In this document: piece after piece, positions 1 to 5,663 of the stretch
Layout of the letters: each line of letters begins with the position of its first letter
Position numbering within the stretch: position 1 is the stretch's first letter
Source: Desulfobacteraceae bacterium UBA2771
GTDB taxonomy: Bacteria > Desulfobacterota > Desulfobacteria > Desulfobacterales > Desulfosarcinaceae
NCBI GenBank assembly: GCA_002352605.1
Contig: DEIP01000108.1
Location: forward strand, 1-5,803
Length of the DNA stretch: 5,803 nucleotides
Direction: 5' to 3'
Notes under the pieces: model-generated
Told to the model about the DNA's origin: nothing
Database searches by the model: none
Seen by the model: the letters and a program-made list of their open reading frames with translations, nothing else
Position numbers and translations under genes: made by a program

Positions 1-36
1 ATGCGGCTTTGTCCGCTCAAATTTCTCCTTAGCCAT
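1..36 (-). CDS. tuf: Elongation factor Tu, first 12 codons (partial)
   Basis: EF-Tu is the GTPase that delivers aminoacyl-tRNA to the ribosome. Only the start is in the window; the gene runs off the left edge. The reverse strand reads M-A-K-E-K-F-E-R-T-K-P-H, the well-known EF-Tu N-terminus just ahead of the VNVGTIGHIDHGKTT G1 region. The start codon is preceded by a strong AGGAGG Shine-Dalgarno (complement of 47-52) 10 nt upstream. It sits 56 nt downstream of tRNA-Thr(GGU), the standard bacterial tRNA-tuf arrangement, so it is probably cotranscribed with the four tRNAs. The identity is very secure despite the short stretch, because sequence and context agree. Confidence 0.94.
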   Translation of the reverse strand, partial: MAKEKFERTKPH

Positions 37-92
37 CTTCTCTACTCCTCCTGGGTTATTCCTCTTGGTTTATTCTTTTCCTGCCATTGTTC

Positions 93-169
93 TGGAGCCC
101 ATGACCGGAATCGAACCGGTGAACCTCTTCCTTACCAAGGAAGCGCTCTACCGACTGAGCTACATGGGC
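93..169 (-). tRNA. thrT: tRNA-Thr (anticodon GGU)
   Basis: The reverse strand folds into a full cloverleaf: acceptor GCCCATG pairs with CATGGGC, followed by discriminator U and an encoded CCA. The D arm is GCTC/GAGC, the anticodon stem is CTTCC/GGAAG with loop TTGGTAA, and the T arm is ACCGG-TTCGATT-CCGGT. The anticodon GGT is at the complement of 134-136. The variable loop has 6 nt, one more than is most common, giving 77 nt. It is the last tRNA before tuf, in the place of E. coli thrT. Confidence 0.97.
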
Positions 170-237
170 TTGAACAGGCGATTCAAATTAACTTTACCCT
201 TTAACTTAAACCAACATTCCAGTGAAAATCAAAAAAA

Positions 238-313
<76 letters not shown>

Positions 314-460
314 GTTCACACAGGCAACATGTTGACATTAACGCTTCTCAAATTCTTTTGCCGCGCATCACACTCATCAACAGCAAAAAAGCAAGCCATG
401 TAGTACGCTATCGATCTTTATTAGTTGCAACGATCTCCTACAGGAACTCACCCGAATAAA

Positions 461-545
461 TGGTGGTGGGGGGAGGATTTGAACCTCCGAAGGCGTCGCC
501 GACAGATTTACAGTCTGTTCCCTTTGACCACTCGGGAACCCCACC
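461..545 (-). tRNA. tyrU: tRNA-Tyr (anticodon GUA), class II
   Basis: The 85-nt reverse-strand sequence has acceptor GGTGGGG pairing with CCCCACC, discriminator A and encoded CCA. The anticodon arm is ACAGA/TCTGT with loop CTGTAAA, anticodon GTA at the complement of 509-511. A long variable arm, typical of bacterial tRNA-Tyr, precedes the T arm GGAGG-TTCAAAT-CCTCC. It lies 21 nt after tRNA-Thr(UGU) but 147 nt before tRNA-Gly, an unusually long gap inside the operon. Confidence 0.97.
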
Positions 546-566
546 ATTGTGACCAGCTATTAACAC

Positions 567-642
567 TGGAGCCAGCGGAGGGAATTGAACCCCCGACCCA
601 CTGATTACAAATCAGTAGCTCTACCACCTGAGCTACGCTGGC
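567..642 (-). tRNA. thrU: tRNA-Thr (anticodon UGU)
   Basis: First gene of the operon. The reverse strand gives acceptor GCCAGCG pairing with CGCTGGC, discriminator U and encoded CCA. The anticodon stem is ACTGA/TCAGT with loop TTTGTAA, and the T arm is CGGGG-GTTCAAT-TCCCT with standard T-loop bases. The anticodon TGT is at the complement of 607-609. It is 76 nt long and begins about 20 nt downstream of the predicted transcription start. Confidence 0.97.
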
Positions 643-668
643 GAACAAGGTTATTGAAAAACCAACCA

Positions 669-697
669 ATTATCCGACCCAGAAATCTGAAGATCAA
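669..697 (-). promoter_or_regulatory. Sigma-70-type promoter of the tRNA-tuf operon
   Basis: On the reverse strand a -35 box TTGATC (complement of 692-697) and a -10 box GATAAT (complement of 669-674) are separated by exactly 17 bp. They match the consensus at 4/6 and 5/6. Transcription would start near 662, about 20 nt before tRNA-Thr(UGU), a normal leader for a tRNA operon. Confidence 0.6.
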
Positions 698-718
698 AAT
701 CATTGATTGAAACGACGT

Positions 719-747
719 CTACTACACCCTTAATTTTTATATTTCAA
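719..747 (-). promoter_or_regulatory. Possible distal second promoter for the tRNA-tuf operon
   Basis: Reverse strand TTGAAA (complement of 742-747), a 17-bp AT-rich spacer and TAGTAG (complement of 719-724). The -35 is good (5/6) but the -10 is weak (3/6). The -35 overlaps the palindrome at 739-754. Tandem promoters are common for translation-machinery operons, but this one is tentative. Confidence 0.3.
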
Positions 748-754
748 GAAATAT
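739..754. repeat. 16-bp palindrome in the divergent control region
   Basis: ATATTTC-AA-GAAATAT has perfect 7-bp arms around a 2-bp centre. It lies between the tRNA-tuf operon and the divergent mltD gene and overlaps the possible distal -35 box. Its form suits a dimeric DNA-binding regulator, but no known operator is recognised. Confidence 0.55.
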
Positions 755-881
755 TTTTCAAAAACAGAAAAAAAGCTTCTTAAAGTTCATGGGTTGCCGA
801 TAGTATGGGTAGCACATAGGTGATAGGTCGGCTTTTACGCTTTTTGTGCTTTCGGTTTGCCTGCCGGAGGGGCCATCGAAC

Positions 882-911
882 TTGACAAAGCGGTCGTTCA
901 ATGTGTATGGA
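882..911 (+). promoter_or_regulatory. Possible mltD promoter
   Basis: TTGACA at 882-887 is a perfect -35. The best partner is TATGGA at 906-911 with an 18-bp spacer, or TGTATG at 904-909 with 16 bp; each matches only 3/6. A start near 918 would give a leader of about 70 nt before the TTG start codon. The -35 is convincing; the -10 is not. Confidence 0.35.
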
Positions 912-974
912 CCTGCAATCAGGCGGAATATTAACACACATCGTTTTTGACCTTTTGGATACAACCCTCATAAA

Positions 975-989
975 AAGGACCACAAATTG
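975..989 (+). promoter_or_regulatory. Ribosome binding site that supports the TTG start of mltD
   Basis: AAGGA at 975-979 sits 7 nt before TTG at 987-989. This TTG is the codon that gives a complete lipoprotein signal peptide; no in-frame ATG lies between it and the lipobox. Confidence 0.7.
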
Positions 990-2861
990 TCATCTTTTAT
1001 TGTAAAATCGACCATTTGTTTAATCTTGATCCTTTTACTTGCCTGCGCCCATCGACCCACCGACGAACCCGCTGATATCACTATGGCACCGGTTTTATCT
1101 TCGGCGATTGAAGCGCCCGGCACCAATGTCGACGGTCTATCGTCCGTTGCGTCACTGCCTCACTCACCTTCTGCCGACAGCGATGAAAGCCCAATCGATG
1201 CCGAATCGGCAAGCCTGTCACCGACGGATCCACCGGCTGCGGGAAGATCTACGGATGGCACAGACGCCGTTGACGCACCTGCCGCCGGACCGATCCCACA
1301 GGAACATGGTACGCAGCAGCAATTGGACGAAGCGCTGGATTTTTGCGAGGCCGCCCAGCAATTCTGGCAAAAAGGGGAGTTGGAAAGTGCCTTGGAGTCG
1401 CTGGACCAAGCCTACTCGTTGATTCTGACCATCGAACCGGACGACCCCGCCAAAATGGTTCAGCAGAAGGAAGATCTGCGATTTCTCATTTCCAAACGAA
1501 TACTCGAAATCTATGCATCCCGAAATATCGTGGTCAATGGTAACCACAATGCCATTCCCCGTGAGATCAATTCAAACATCCAGAAAGAGATCGACCGGTT
1601 CACCAAGGGGTCGGAAAAACGTTTTTTTATCGAGTCCTACAAGCGTTCCGGTAAATACCGCCCCATGATCCTAAAAAAACTGGAAGCGGCAGGCCTTCCC
1701 ACCGAGTTGTCCTGGCTCCCGCTGATCGAGAGCGGGTTTAAAGTTAAGGCCCTCTCCCGTGCCCGTGCATTGGGATTGTGGCAGTTCATCCCTTCAACGG
1801 GCTATAAATTCGGCCTGAAAAGAGACCAGTACATCGACGAGCGCATCGACTTCGACAAATCCAGCGACGCTGCCATCGCCTACCTCAAAGAGCTGCACAA
1901 CATATTTGGGGACTGGTCGACGGTACTGGCGGCCTACAACTGTGGAGAAGGACGGGTGCTGCGTGTGATCCGGTCTCAAAACATCAATTATTTGGATGAT
2001 TTCTGGGATCTCTATGGCCGGTTGCCTTTTGAGACGGCCCGTTACGTACCCCGGTTTTTAGCAGCCGTGCACATCATCGAAAATCCGGAAAAATATGGCC
2101 TGGCCGATATCGATGTCTACCCGCCACTCGCCTATGAGACAGTGGATGTCCAGCGCCAGGTCCATCTGAAAGATCTGGTGGTGCCGCTTGGGACCACCCT
2201 CGTCACACTCAAGGACCTGAACCCCGAGCTTCGCTACGGTGTTCTGCCCCCCGACAGATACACGGTTCGGGTGCCGGTAGGGAAAAAAGACCTGTTCCTG
2301 GCATCCATTGAACAGGTGCCGGTCACGTCTCCCCCCCGACCCGCGTTTGTTTACCACCGGGTCAAAAAGGGGGAGACCCTGTCCACCATTGCCCGACGTT
2401 ACCATACCAGTGTGAAAAAAATTATGTGGGCCAACAATTTAAAGCGGTCCAGCTATATCGTTGCCGGAAAAAAGCTGAAAATTCCCCAACGTGGAATGGT
2501 CATTGCGCACGCACCGACCAATGCACCGTCACATGAGGCCTGGATTCGGAAACACGTTGTAAAAAGTGGCGATTCCCTGTGGATTATCGCCAAACGATAT
2601 GGCACGACAACCCAAAAAATTCAGGAGATGAACGGTCTCTCAACAACCGGGCTGACCATCCACCAGGTGTTGACGGTTCCCTCACAACAAACGGCGAAGG
2701 TTGGCCTCGAAAGGGGATCGGGAACCTATTATGTGCAACGGGGAGAGAGTCCGTACATCATCGCCCGAAAACATGGTATGCCGCTGAATCATTTCTTGAA
2801 AATCAACAAGCTGACGCCTCGGAGCACCATCTACCCGGGGCAGTCGGTCAAAATCAATTGA
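987..2861 (+). CDS. mltD: MltD-like membrane-bound lytic murein transglycosylase with three LysM repeats
   Basis: This enzyme should cleave the MurNAc-GlcNAc bond of peptidoglycan, forming 1,6-anhydro-MurNAc, while anchored in the envelope. The 624-aa protein starts at a TTG with a good ribosome site. Residues 1-20 form a lipoprotein signal ending L-L-A-C, with C20 as the lipidation site; residue 21 is Ala, with no Asp retention signal, so outer membrane is likely. Residues 22-108 are a Pro/Ser/Ala/Asp-rich linker. Residues 112-180 are helical and TPR-like. The SLT domain spans about 225-345: E248 in LPLIESGF is the expected catalytic glutamate, followed by GLWQF (263-267) and AAYNCGEGR (315-323). 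Three LysM peptidoglycan-binding repeats follow at about 455-500, 522-565 and 580-623. Length and domain order fit the MltD family. It is divergent from the tRNA-tuf operon and convergent with the Fe-S scaffold gene, so probably monocistronic. No clear terminator follows it. Confidence 0.9.
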   Translation: MSSFIVKSTICLILILLLACAHRPTDEPADITMAPVLSSAIEAPGTNVDGLSSVASLPHSPSADSDESPIDAESASLSPTDPPAAGRSTDGTDAVDAPAAGPIPQEHGTQQQLDEALDFCEAAQQFWQKGELESALESLDQAYSLILTIEPDDPAKMVQQKEDLRFLISKRILEIYASRNIVVNGNHNAIPREINSNIQKEIDRFTKGSEKRFFIESYKRSGKYRPMILKKLEAAGLPTELSWLPLIESGFKVKALSRARALGLWQFIPSTGYKFGLKRDQYIDERIDFDKSSDAAIAYLKELHNIFGDWSTVLAAYNCGEGRVLRVIRSQNINYLDDFWDLYGRLPFETARYVPRFLAAVHIIENPEKYGLADIDVYPPLAYETVDVQRQVHLKDLVVPLGTTLVTLKDLNPELRYGVLPPDRYTVRVPVGKKDLFLASIEQVPVTSPPRPAFVYHRVKKGETLSTIARRYHTSVKKIMWANNLKRSSYIVAGKKLKIPQRGMVIAHAPTNAPSHEAWIRKHVVKSGDSLWIIAKRYGTTTQKIQEMNGLSTTGLTIHQVLTVPSQQTAKVGLERGSGTYYVQRGESPYIIARKHGMPLNHFLKINKLTPRSTIYPGQSVKIN

Positions 2862-2893
2862 AGCGATCAACCGCTGTCACACGTCGGGCGCAT

Positions 2894-2915
2894 AAAAAAA
2901 GACCGCCACCGGGTC
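2894..2915 (-). terminator. Weak intrinsic terminator for the Fe-S scaffold gene
   Basis: On the reverse strand GACC-CGGTGGC-GGTC is followed directly by seven T (complement of 2894-2900). The stem is only 4 bp, and a competing CCGG/CCGG pairing exists just upstream. The T run and the position 44 nt past the stop codon support a terminator, but the hairpin is weak. Confidence 0.4.
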
Positions 2916-2958
2916 AATACCGGCAGAGGCCTCCAGGAACCCGTGAAGCGGCGAAAGG

Positions 2959-3393
2959 CTAAGCAGTTTTTTGAAGGCGGTGCGCGTCCAATGCCTTGTG
3001 CAGGGTTTTAACGGCCAGTTGGATGCAGTGGTGTTTCTTGACCGGAATCTCCTGCAGCGCCTTGAAAACGACGCCGTCATCGATGGATCGGGCATAATCC
3101 AGATCCTTGCCCTTGATCAGGTCCACCACGGCCATGGCGGCGGAAATGGCTCCGGCACACCCCATCACCTGATATTTCGCATCGCCCACCACACCATTGT
3201 CCATCTTGATGTAGATCCCCATGGTGTCGCCGCAGGTGCCGGTCATCTCGGAGGTGATCTCCGCATCGGAAATCAGGCCCATGTTCGGTTTATCGATGTA
3301 ATAATTGATGGCCGTTTTAGAGTAACCGGATGCGGTCAGCATCTCTTCAATTGCTTTGGTTTCAGCCGGCGTTGTCGCCTGGATTTGTGTCAT
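2959..3393 (-). CDS. IscU/NifU N-terminal-type iron-sulfur cluster assembly scaffold
   Basis: Scaffold proteins of this family receive sulfur from a cysteine desulfurase and build a labile [2Fe-2S] cluster that is passed to apo-proteins in the cytoplasm. The 144-aa product carries the family's ligand set: C54 and D56 in T-C-G-D, C79 in M-G-C-A-G, and H122-C123 in K-K-H-H-C. These correspond to the three cysteines, the aspartate and the histidine of IscU. Length fits a stand-alone IscU or NifU N-terminal domain; the C-terminal NifU Fe-S and thioredoxin-like domains are absent. I chose ATG at 3393 because AAGGA (complement of 3401-3405) sits 7 nt upstream. An in-frame TTG at 3408 would add five residues but lies on top of that ribosome site. 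It has its own promoter and no desulfurase, IscR or ferredoxin gene beside it, so it is an orphan copy here. The partner protein cannot be told from this window. Confidence 0.87.
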   Translation of the reverse strand: MTQIQATTPAETKAIEEMLTASGYSKTAINYYIDKPNMGLISDAEITSEMTGTCGDTMGIYIKMDNGVVGDAKYQVMGCAGAISAAMAVVDLIKGKDLDYARSIDDGVVFKALQEIPVKKHHCIQLAVKTLHKALDAHRLQKTA

Positions 3394-3437
3394 GTTCCTT
3401 TCCTTCAAAATCCCGATGGTCGTTACCGAAAAAAGAA

Positions 3438-3466
3438 CAGATAAACCTTTCTGTTACCGGTGTCAA
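3438..3466 (-). promoter_or_regulatory. Promoter of the Fe-S scaffold gene
   Basis: Reverse strand TTGACA (complement of 3461-3466), perfect to consensus, with a 17-bp spacer to TATCTG (complement of 3438-3443), which keeps the first three bases of the -10. Transcription would start near 3431, giving a leader of about 38 nt before the ATG at 3393. A 7-bp direct repeat, GTTACCG, occurs at 3422-3428 and 3453-3459, one copy inside the spacer and one near +5; it could be a regulator site. Confidence 0.55.
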
Positions 3467-3542
3467 GATGCAGACGGAAATACACAATGACGGAAATCAT
3501 GGGTGTCCCGACGGAGTTGCTCGGAAAAGATCGCTTTCAAGC

Positions 3543-3571
3543 TTGTCAAAACAGAAAAAAGCCGATAAATC
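3543..3571 (+). promoter_or_regulatory. Tentative promoter for the downstream lipoprotein gene
   Basis: TTGTCA at 3543-3548 (5/6) is followed by GATAAA at 3564-3569 with a short 15-bp spacer, or TAAATC at 3566-3571 with 17 bp. Neither pair is strong. The leader would be about 75 nt and would contain the inverted repeat at 3600-3619. Confidence 0.25.
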
Positions 3572-3599
3572 ATCCGCTCGACAAGCCCATCTAAAAACA

Positions 3600-3619
3600 G
3601 TTGAAAAACCATTTTCAAC
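3600..3619. repeat. Perfect inverted repeat upstream of the lipoprotein gene
   Basis: GTTGAAAA and TTTTCAAC form perfect 8-bp arms around the 4-nt loop ACCA, ending 31 nt before the ATG. It has no following T run, so it is not a typical terminator. An operator or an mRNA hairpin just upstream of the ribosome site are both possible. Confidence 0.55.
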
Positions 3620-3650
3620 CCGATCTCAAATCCCCTGAAAGGTTGGCGTC

Positions 3651-4196
3651 ATGATCTACCGACATGTGATTGGATTGATGTTCTTGATGGGCATCGTGCT
3701 ATGGGGCTGTAGCGGAATTCAGTCCTCGTCCAAGGTGGTTTGGACGGCACAACCTGAATTTTGTGAGATGAACCATCAGCTGTTTACCGCCAGGATCGAG
3801 CCAAAAAAAGGAGAAACCCCCTATTACGCCTTTTTCCTCCTGACGATAGCGAATAAAAGCGACGCGGACCTGATCGTCGATTGGAACGCAAGCCGGTATT
3901 TGATCAACGGCAGGCCCCAGGGGATGTTTGTGTTCGAAGGGATCGACCCGGCCATGGTCAAAACGGCGACGGTTCCCCCGGAAACCATCCCACCCGGCGA
4001 GGTCTCTACGCATGAGATCGTGCCCCTGCGGCTGATCGCCTGGAACCCCATAAAAAAGGAAACGGCCGGAATCCATGGCATCACCCCGGGCATCTTGCCC
4101 GCCGGAGAAAACGGCATCCGTTTAGCGGTTCGACACGACGGCGACCGGGTGACCATCCCACTGTCTATCCGCATTTCCAAAGAAGACGCCCCGTGA
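3651..4196 (+). CDS. Lipoprotein of unknown function
   Basis: The 181-aa product has an N-terminal hydrophobic segment ending L-W-G-C, with C20 as the lipidated cysteine and Ser at +2, so an outer-membrane lipoprotein is expected. The rest (about 25-176) is rich in alternating hydrophobic residues and looks like a single beta-sandwich. A core segment reads FLLTIANKSD, then IVDWNASRYLINGR, then MFVFEGID (about 62-99), followed by a Pro/Gly/Thr-rich part (108-122). I know hypothetical proteins with such NKS..DWN..NG..F.FEGI motifs but can name no function. AAAGG at 3638-3642 lies 8 nt before the ATG. It stands alone, 257 nt from the divergent Fe-S scaffold gene and convergent with the PilZ gene. 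Its stop codon is the loop of the hairpin at 4187-4203. Coding status is well supported; function is not. Confidence 0.78.
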   Translation: MIYRHVIGLMFLMGIVLWGCSGIQSSSKVVWTAQPEFCEMNHQLFTARIEPKKGETPYYAFFLLTIANKSDADLIVDWNASRYLINGRPQGMFVFEGIDPAMVKTATVPPETIPPGEVSTHEIVPLRLIAWNPIKKETAGIHGITPGILPAGENGIRLAVRHDGDRVTIPLSIRISKEDAP

Positions 4197-4209
4197 CGGG
4201 GCGGTTGTT
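4187..4209. terminator. Bidirectional terminator hairpin with a stop codon as its loop
   Basis: CGCCCCG-TGA-CGGGGCG is a perfect 7-bp, all-GC stem. The three-base loop is exactly the TGA stop of the lipoprotein gene. Rightward it is followed by GTTGTTA, a poor T tract. Leftward, for the PilZ gene ending at 4248, it is followed by TCTTCTTT, a better one. It probably ends both convergent transcripts, the leftward one more efficiently. Confidence 0.65.
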
Positions 4210-4247
4210 ACATATTTGCATGATACGAGTTATCGTTTCCGTCTGCT

Positions 4248-5612
4248 TCACACCATACACGACGCACTTAAACGAAGGCGCTCCTGATCGAAAATATGGT
4301 TGCCGATATGGGTCAACAGCTTCAATCCGAGACCGCAGGCATCGCGCCGGACGACCTTTCCGGTGATCTTCACCGGTTGACAACCGCCGAAATCGATGGC
4401 GCCCCGAACAACACGCGGGTGGGCCATCTCATTGCCCGGTTCCAGGCACATACCGGCAGTGCTCAAGTCATGGATGGGGATCGACCGCCCGTCAATGGAA
4501 AGCACCGGACGTCGGTCAGGCGGATAAACCAGGCGACGATGCTGCCGCCTTTCTACGACGGGGCCATCACTGCCCGACAAATCGCCCCTGCTCGCATCTG
4601 CCGGAATCGATTCCCCCTCTCCGGCCTCGAGTGATTCCTCGATATCCAACAGGTCGGACGCTATCTGCTGACGGGCAGCCGCCTCCCCATCGACTGCCCG
4701 CGGTGGGGACGATGGGTTGTCGGGCATCGCGGCGCATTGCATGAGTGTTTCGGGCGCCTGCTTTTCAATGACTGCCGTCGTGTTCTGAAACATCTTCATC
4801 CGGCTTCGCGCCGCTATCAGGCTGTGGGTCAGTGCTTTCAGTCGGACCTTTTCCTCTTCCAGACGATCTTCGGCACAGACCGCTTCGGCGGCAGCGGTCT
4901 CCTCTGATCTTTTTATACGACAGACCCGATCCCGGGCCTTGCCTGCCTCGGCCACGGCCTCCCTGGCCTCCTGTCTGGCCACGACGACCCGATCCCGGGC
5001 CTTTTCCGCCGCGGCGATGGCATCCGCCATCGCCCGCTTGGCTTCGATCTCCAGCAGCAGTGCACGGGTTTTTGCCGATTTGGCGGCAACCAAGGCATTC
5101 AGGCTTGCCTGTTTTGCCGATTCATGCTGCCGGTTGGCCGCCACCACCACTATCGTGGCCGATTCCACTGCCTGTTGGGCCTCCGGCAGCGCCGATTCCG
5201 TCTGTTGCAGCCGCCGGGAAGTGATTGAGACCGCCTCTTCGACGGTTTGGGTATTCGGCTCGGGAAGGGGGGGGGCAACACGAGAGGCCTCATCCTGACC
5301 CATGTCGGCGGAAAAATTGATGGTGAAATGGCGGTCTGCCGATTCGGGCACATCACCATCCGGTGATCGAGGCGGCACAATTACCGCTGATGGTGCATTC
5401 CTGGAGTCCCGATCGAATAGATAGGCCACCGCTTTTTCATAAGCACAGGTGAGCAGTTCTATGTCCGCTTGCCGGCCACCCTGATTTTCTTCGCCAGGGT
5501 CCTGGTGAAACAGGTCGATCATCCGTTGTAGGTAGGCATATGCCTGGTTGGCGTCATCTATGGTGGCATCCGGCGGCAAATCCAGCAGTTTTAGGCTCGC
5601 TTCGAGTCCCAT
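4248..5612 (-). CDS. PilZ-domain protein with degenerate J-like N-terminus and long coiled coil
   Basis: A probable cyclic-di-GMP effector of 454 aa, cytoplasmic (no signal peptide or membrane segment). Residues 3-66 resemble a J domain: SLKLLDLPPDATIDDANQAY matches the start of helices I-II, and CAYEKAVAYL matches helix III. The HPD motif that activates Hsp70 is replaced by H36-Q37-D38, so DnaK stimulation is doubtful. Residues about 70-122 are a Pro/Asp-rich linker. Residues 122-280 are Ala/Glu/Arg-rich with heptad character and form a long coiled coil containing a 21-residue (three-heptad) duplication with KARDRV at 204-209 and 225-230. A second linker (285-350) leads to a PilZ domain at about 353-450, with the RxxxR motif in RRQHRR (355-360) and DxSxxG at 382-387 (DLSTAG), the two c-di-GMP-binding elements. 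The ATG at 5612 has GGAAGG 5 nt upstream. Possible partners are motility or surface machinery; none is encoded nearby. Confidence 0.87.
   Translation of the reverse strand: MGLEASLKLLDLPPDATIDDANQAYAYLQRMIDLFHQDPGEENQGGRQADIELLTCAYEKAVAYLFDRDSRNAPSAVIVPPRSPDGDVPESADRHFTINFSADMGQDEASRVAPPLPEPNTQTVEEAVSITSRRLQQTESALPEAQQAVESATIVVVAANRQHESAKQASLNALVAAKSAKTRALLLEIEAKRAMADAIAAAEKARDRVVVARQEAREAVAEAGKARDRVCRIKRSEETAAAEAVCAEDRLEEEKVRLKALTHSLIAARSRMKMFQNTTAVIEKQAPETLMQCAAMPDNPSSPPRAVDGEAAARQQIASDLLDIEESLEAGEGESIPADASRGDLSGSDGPVVERRQHRRLVYPPDRRPVLSIDGRSIPIHDLSTAGMCLEPGNEMAHPRVVRGAIDFGGCQPVKITGKVVRRDACGLGLKLLTHIGNHIFDQERLRLSASCMV
4923..5003 (-). repeat. 18-bp direct repeat, 63 bp apart, inside the coiled coil
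   Basis: GACCCGATCCCGGGCCTT (plus-strand sense) occurs exactly at 4923-4940 and 4986-5003. The 63-bp period equals 21 codons, or three heptads. Both copies encode KARDRV in the same frame, pointing to a duplication that lengthened the coiled coil. Confidence 0.85.
5267..5275 (-). repeat. C9 homopolymer in the PilZ gene
   Basis: Nine consecutive G on the plus strand, so nine C on the coding strand, encode part of VAPPLPEP (residues 112-119). The tract lies in the linker between the J-like part and the coiled coil. Gain or loss of one C would separate the N-terminal part from the coiled coil and PilZ domain. Confidence 0.8.
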
Positions 5613-5663
5613 ATCTTCCTTCCCCTAAAAAAACAGCATCGTGGCCACAAAAGTATCGAGTCA

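Larger units (their letters stand above)
643..986. other. 344-nt divergent intergenic region
   Basis: No convincing gene lies between tRNA-Thr(UGU) and mltD. The part near the tRNA genes carries the reverse-strand promoter and an AT-rich stretch (about 730-780). The part toward mltD holds a possible stem-loop (GCCGA at 796-800 with TCGGC at 828-832, followed by TTTT), a consensus TTGACA at 882-887 and the mltD ribosome binding site. Two reverse-strand reading frames of about 68 codons cross 758-983. They overlap each other and resemble nothing recognised. No known riboswitch or small RNA was identified. Confidence 0.6.

Noticed and set aside
315..401. 27-codon reverse-strand frame starting ATGGCTTGC in the tRNA-Tyr to tRNA-Gly spacer
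   Set aside because: There is no Shine-Dalgarno upstream and nothing recognisable in the peptide.
758..983. Two overlapping reverse-strand frames of about 68 codons upstream of mltD
   Set aside because: They compete for the same DNA, lack a clear ribosome site, use no recognisable motif, and would overlap the mltD promoter region.
780..986. c-di-GMP (GEMM) or other riboswitch ahead of mltD
   Set aside because: I looked for known conserved cores such as those of GEMM and found none.
2920..2972. Possible plus-strand terminator for mltD (GCCT/AGGC pairing, then TTTTTT at 2967-2972)
   Set aside because: The stem is 4 bp with a long loop and is separated from the T run by seven bases; too weak to annotate.
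3468..3638. 56-codon plus-strand frame between the Fe-S scaffold and lipoprotein genes
   Set aside because: It has no ribosome site, low-complexity basic composition, and overlaps the scaffold promoter and likely lipoprotein control signals.
4832..5298. Long plus-strand frames opposite the PilZ gene, one very Pro-rich and one Ala/Ser-rich
   Set aside because: They are antisense shadows of the Ala/Arg-rich coiled-coil coding sequence; composition follows directly from the reverse gene.
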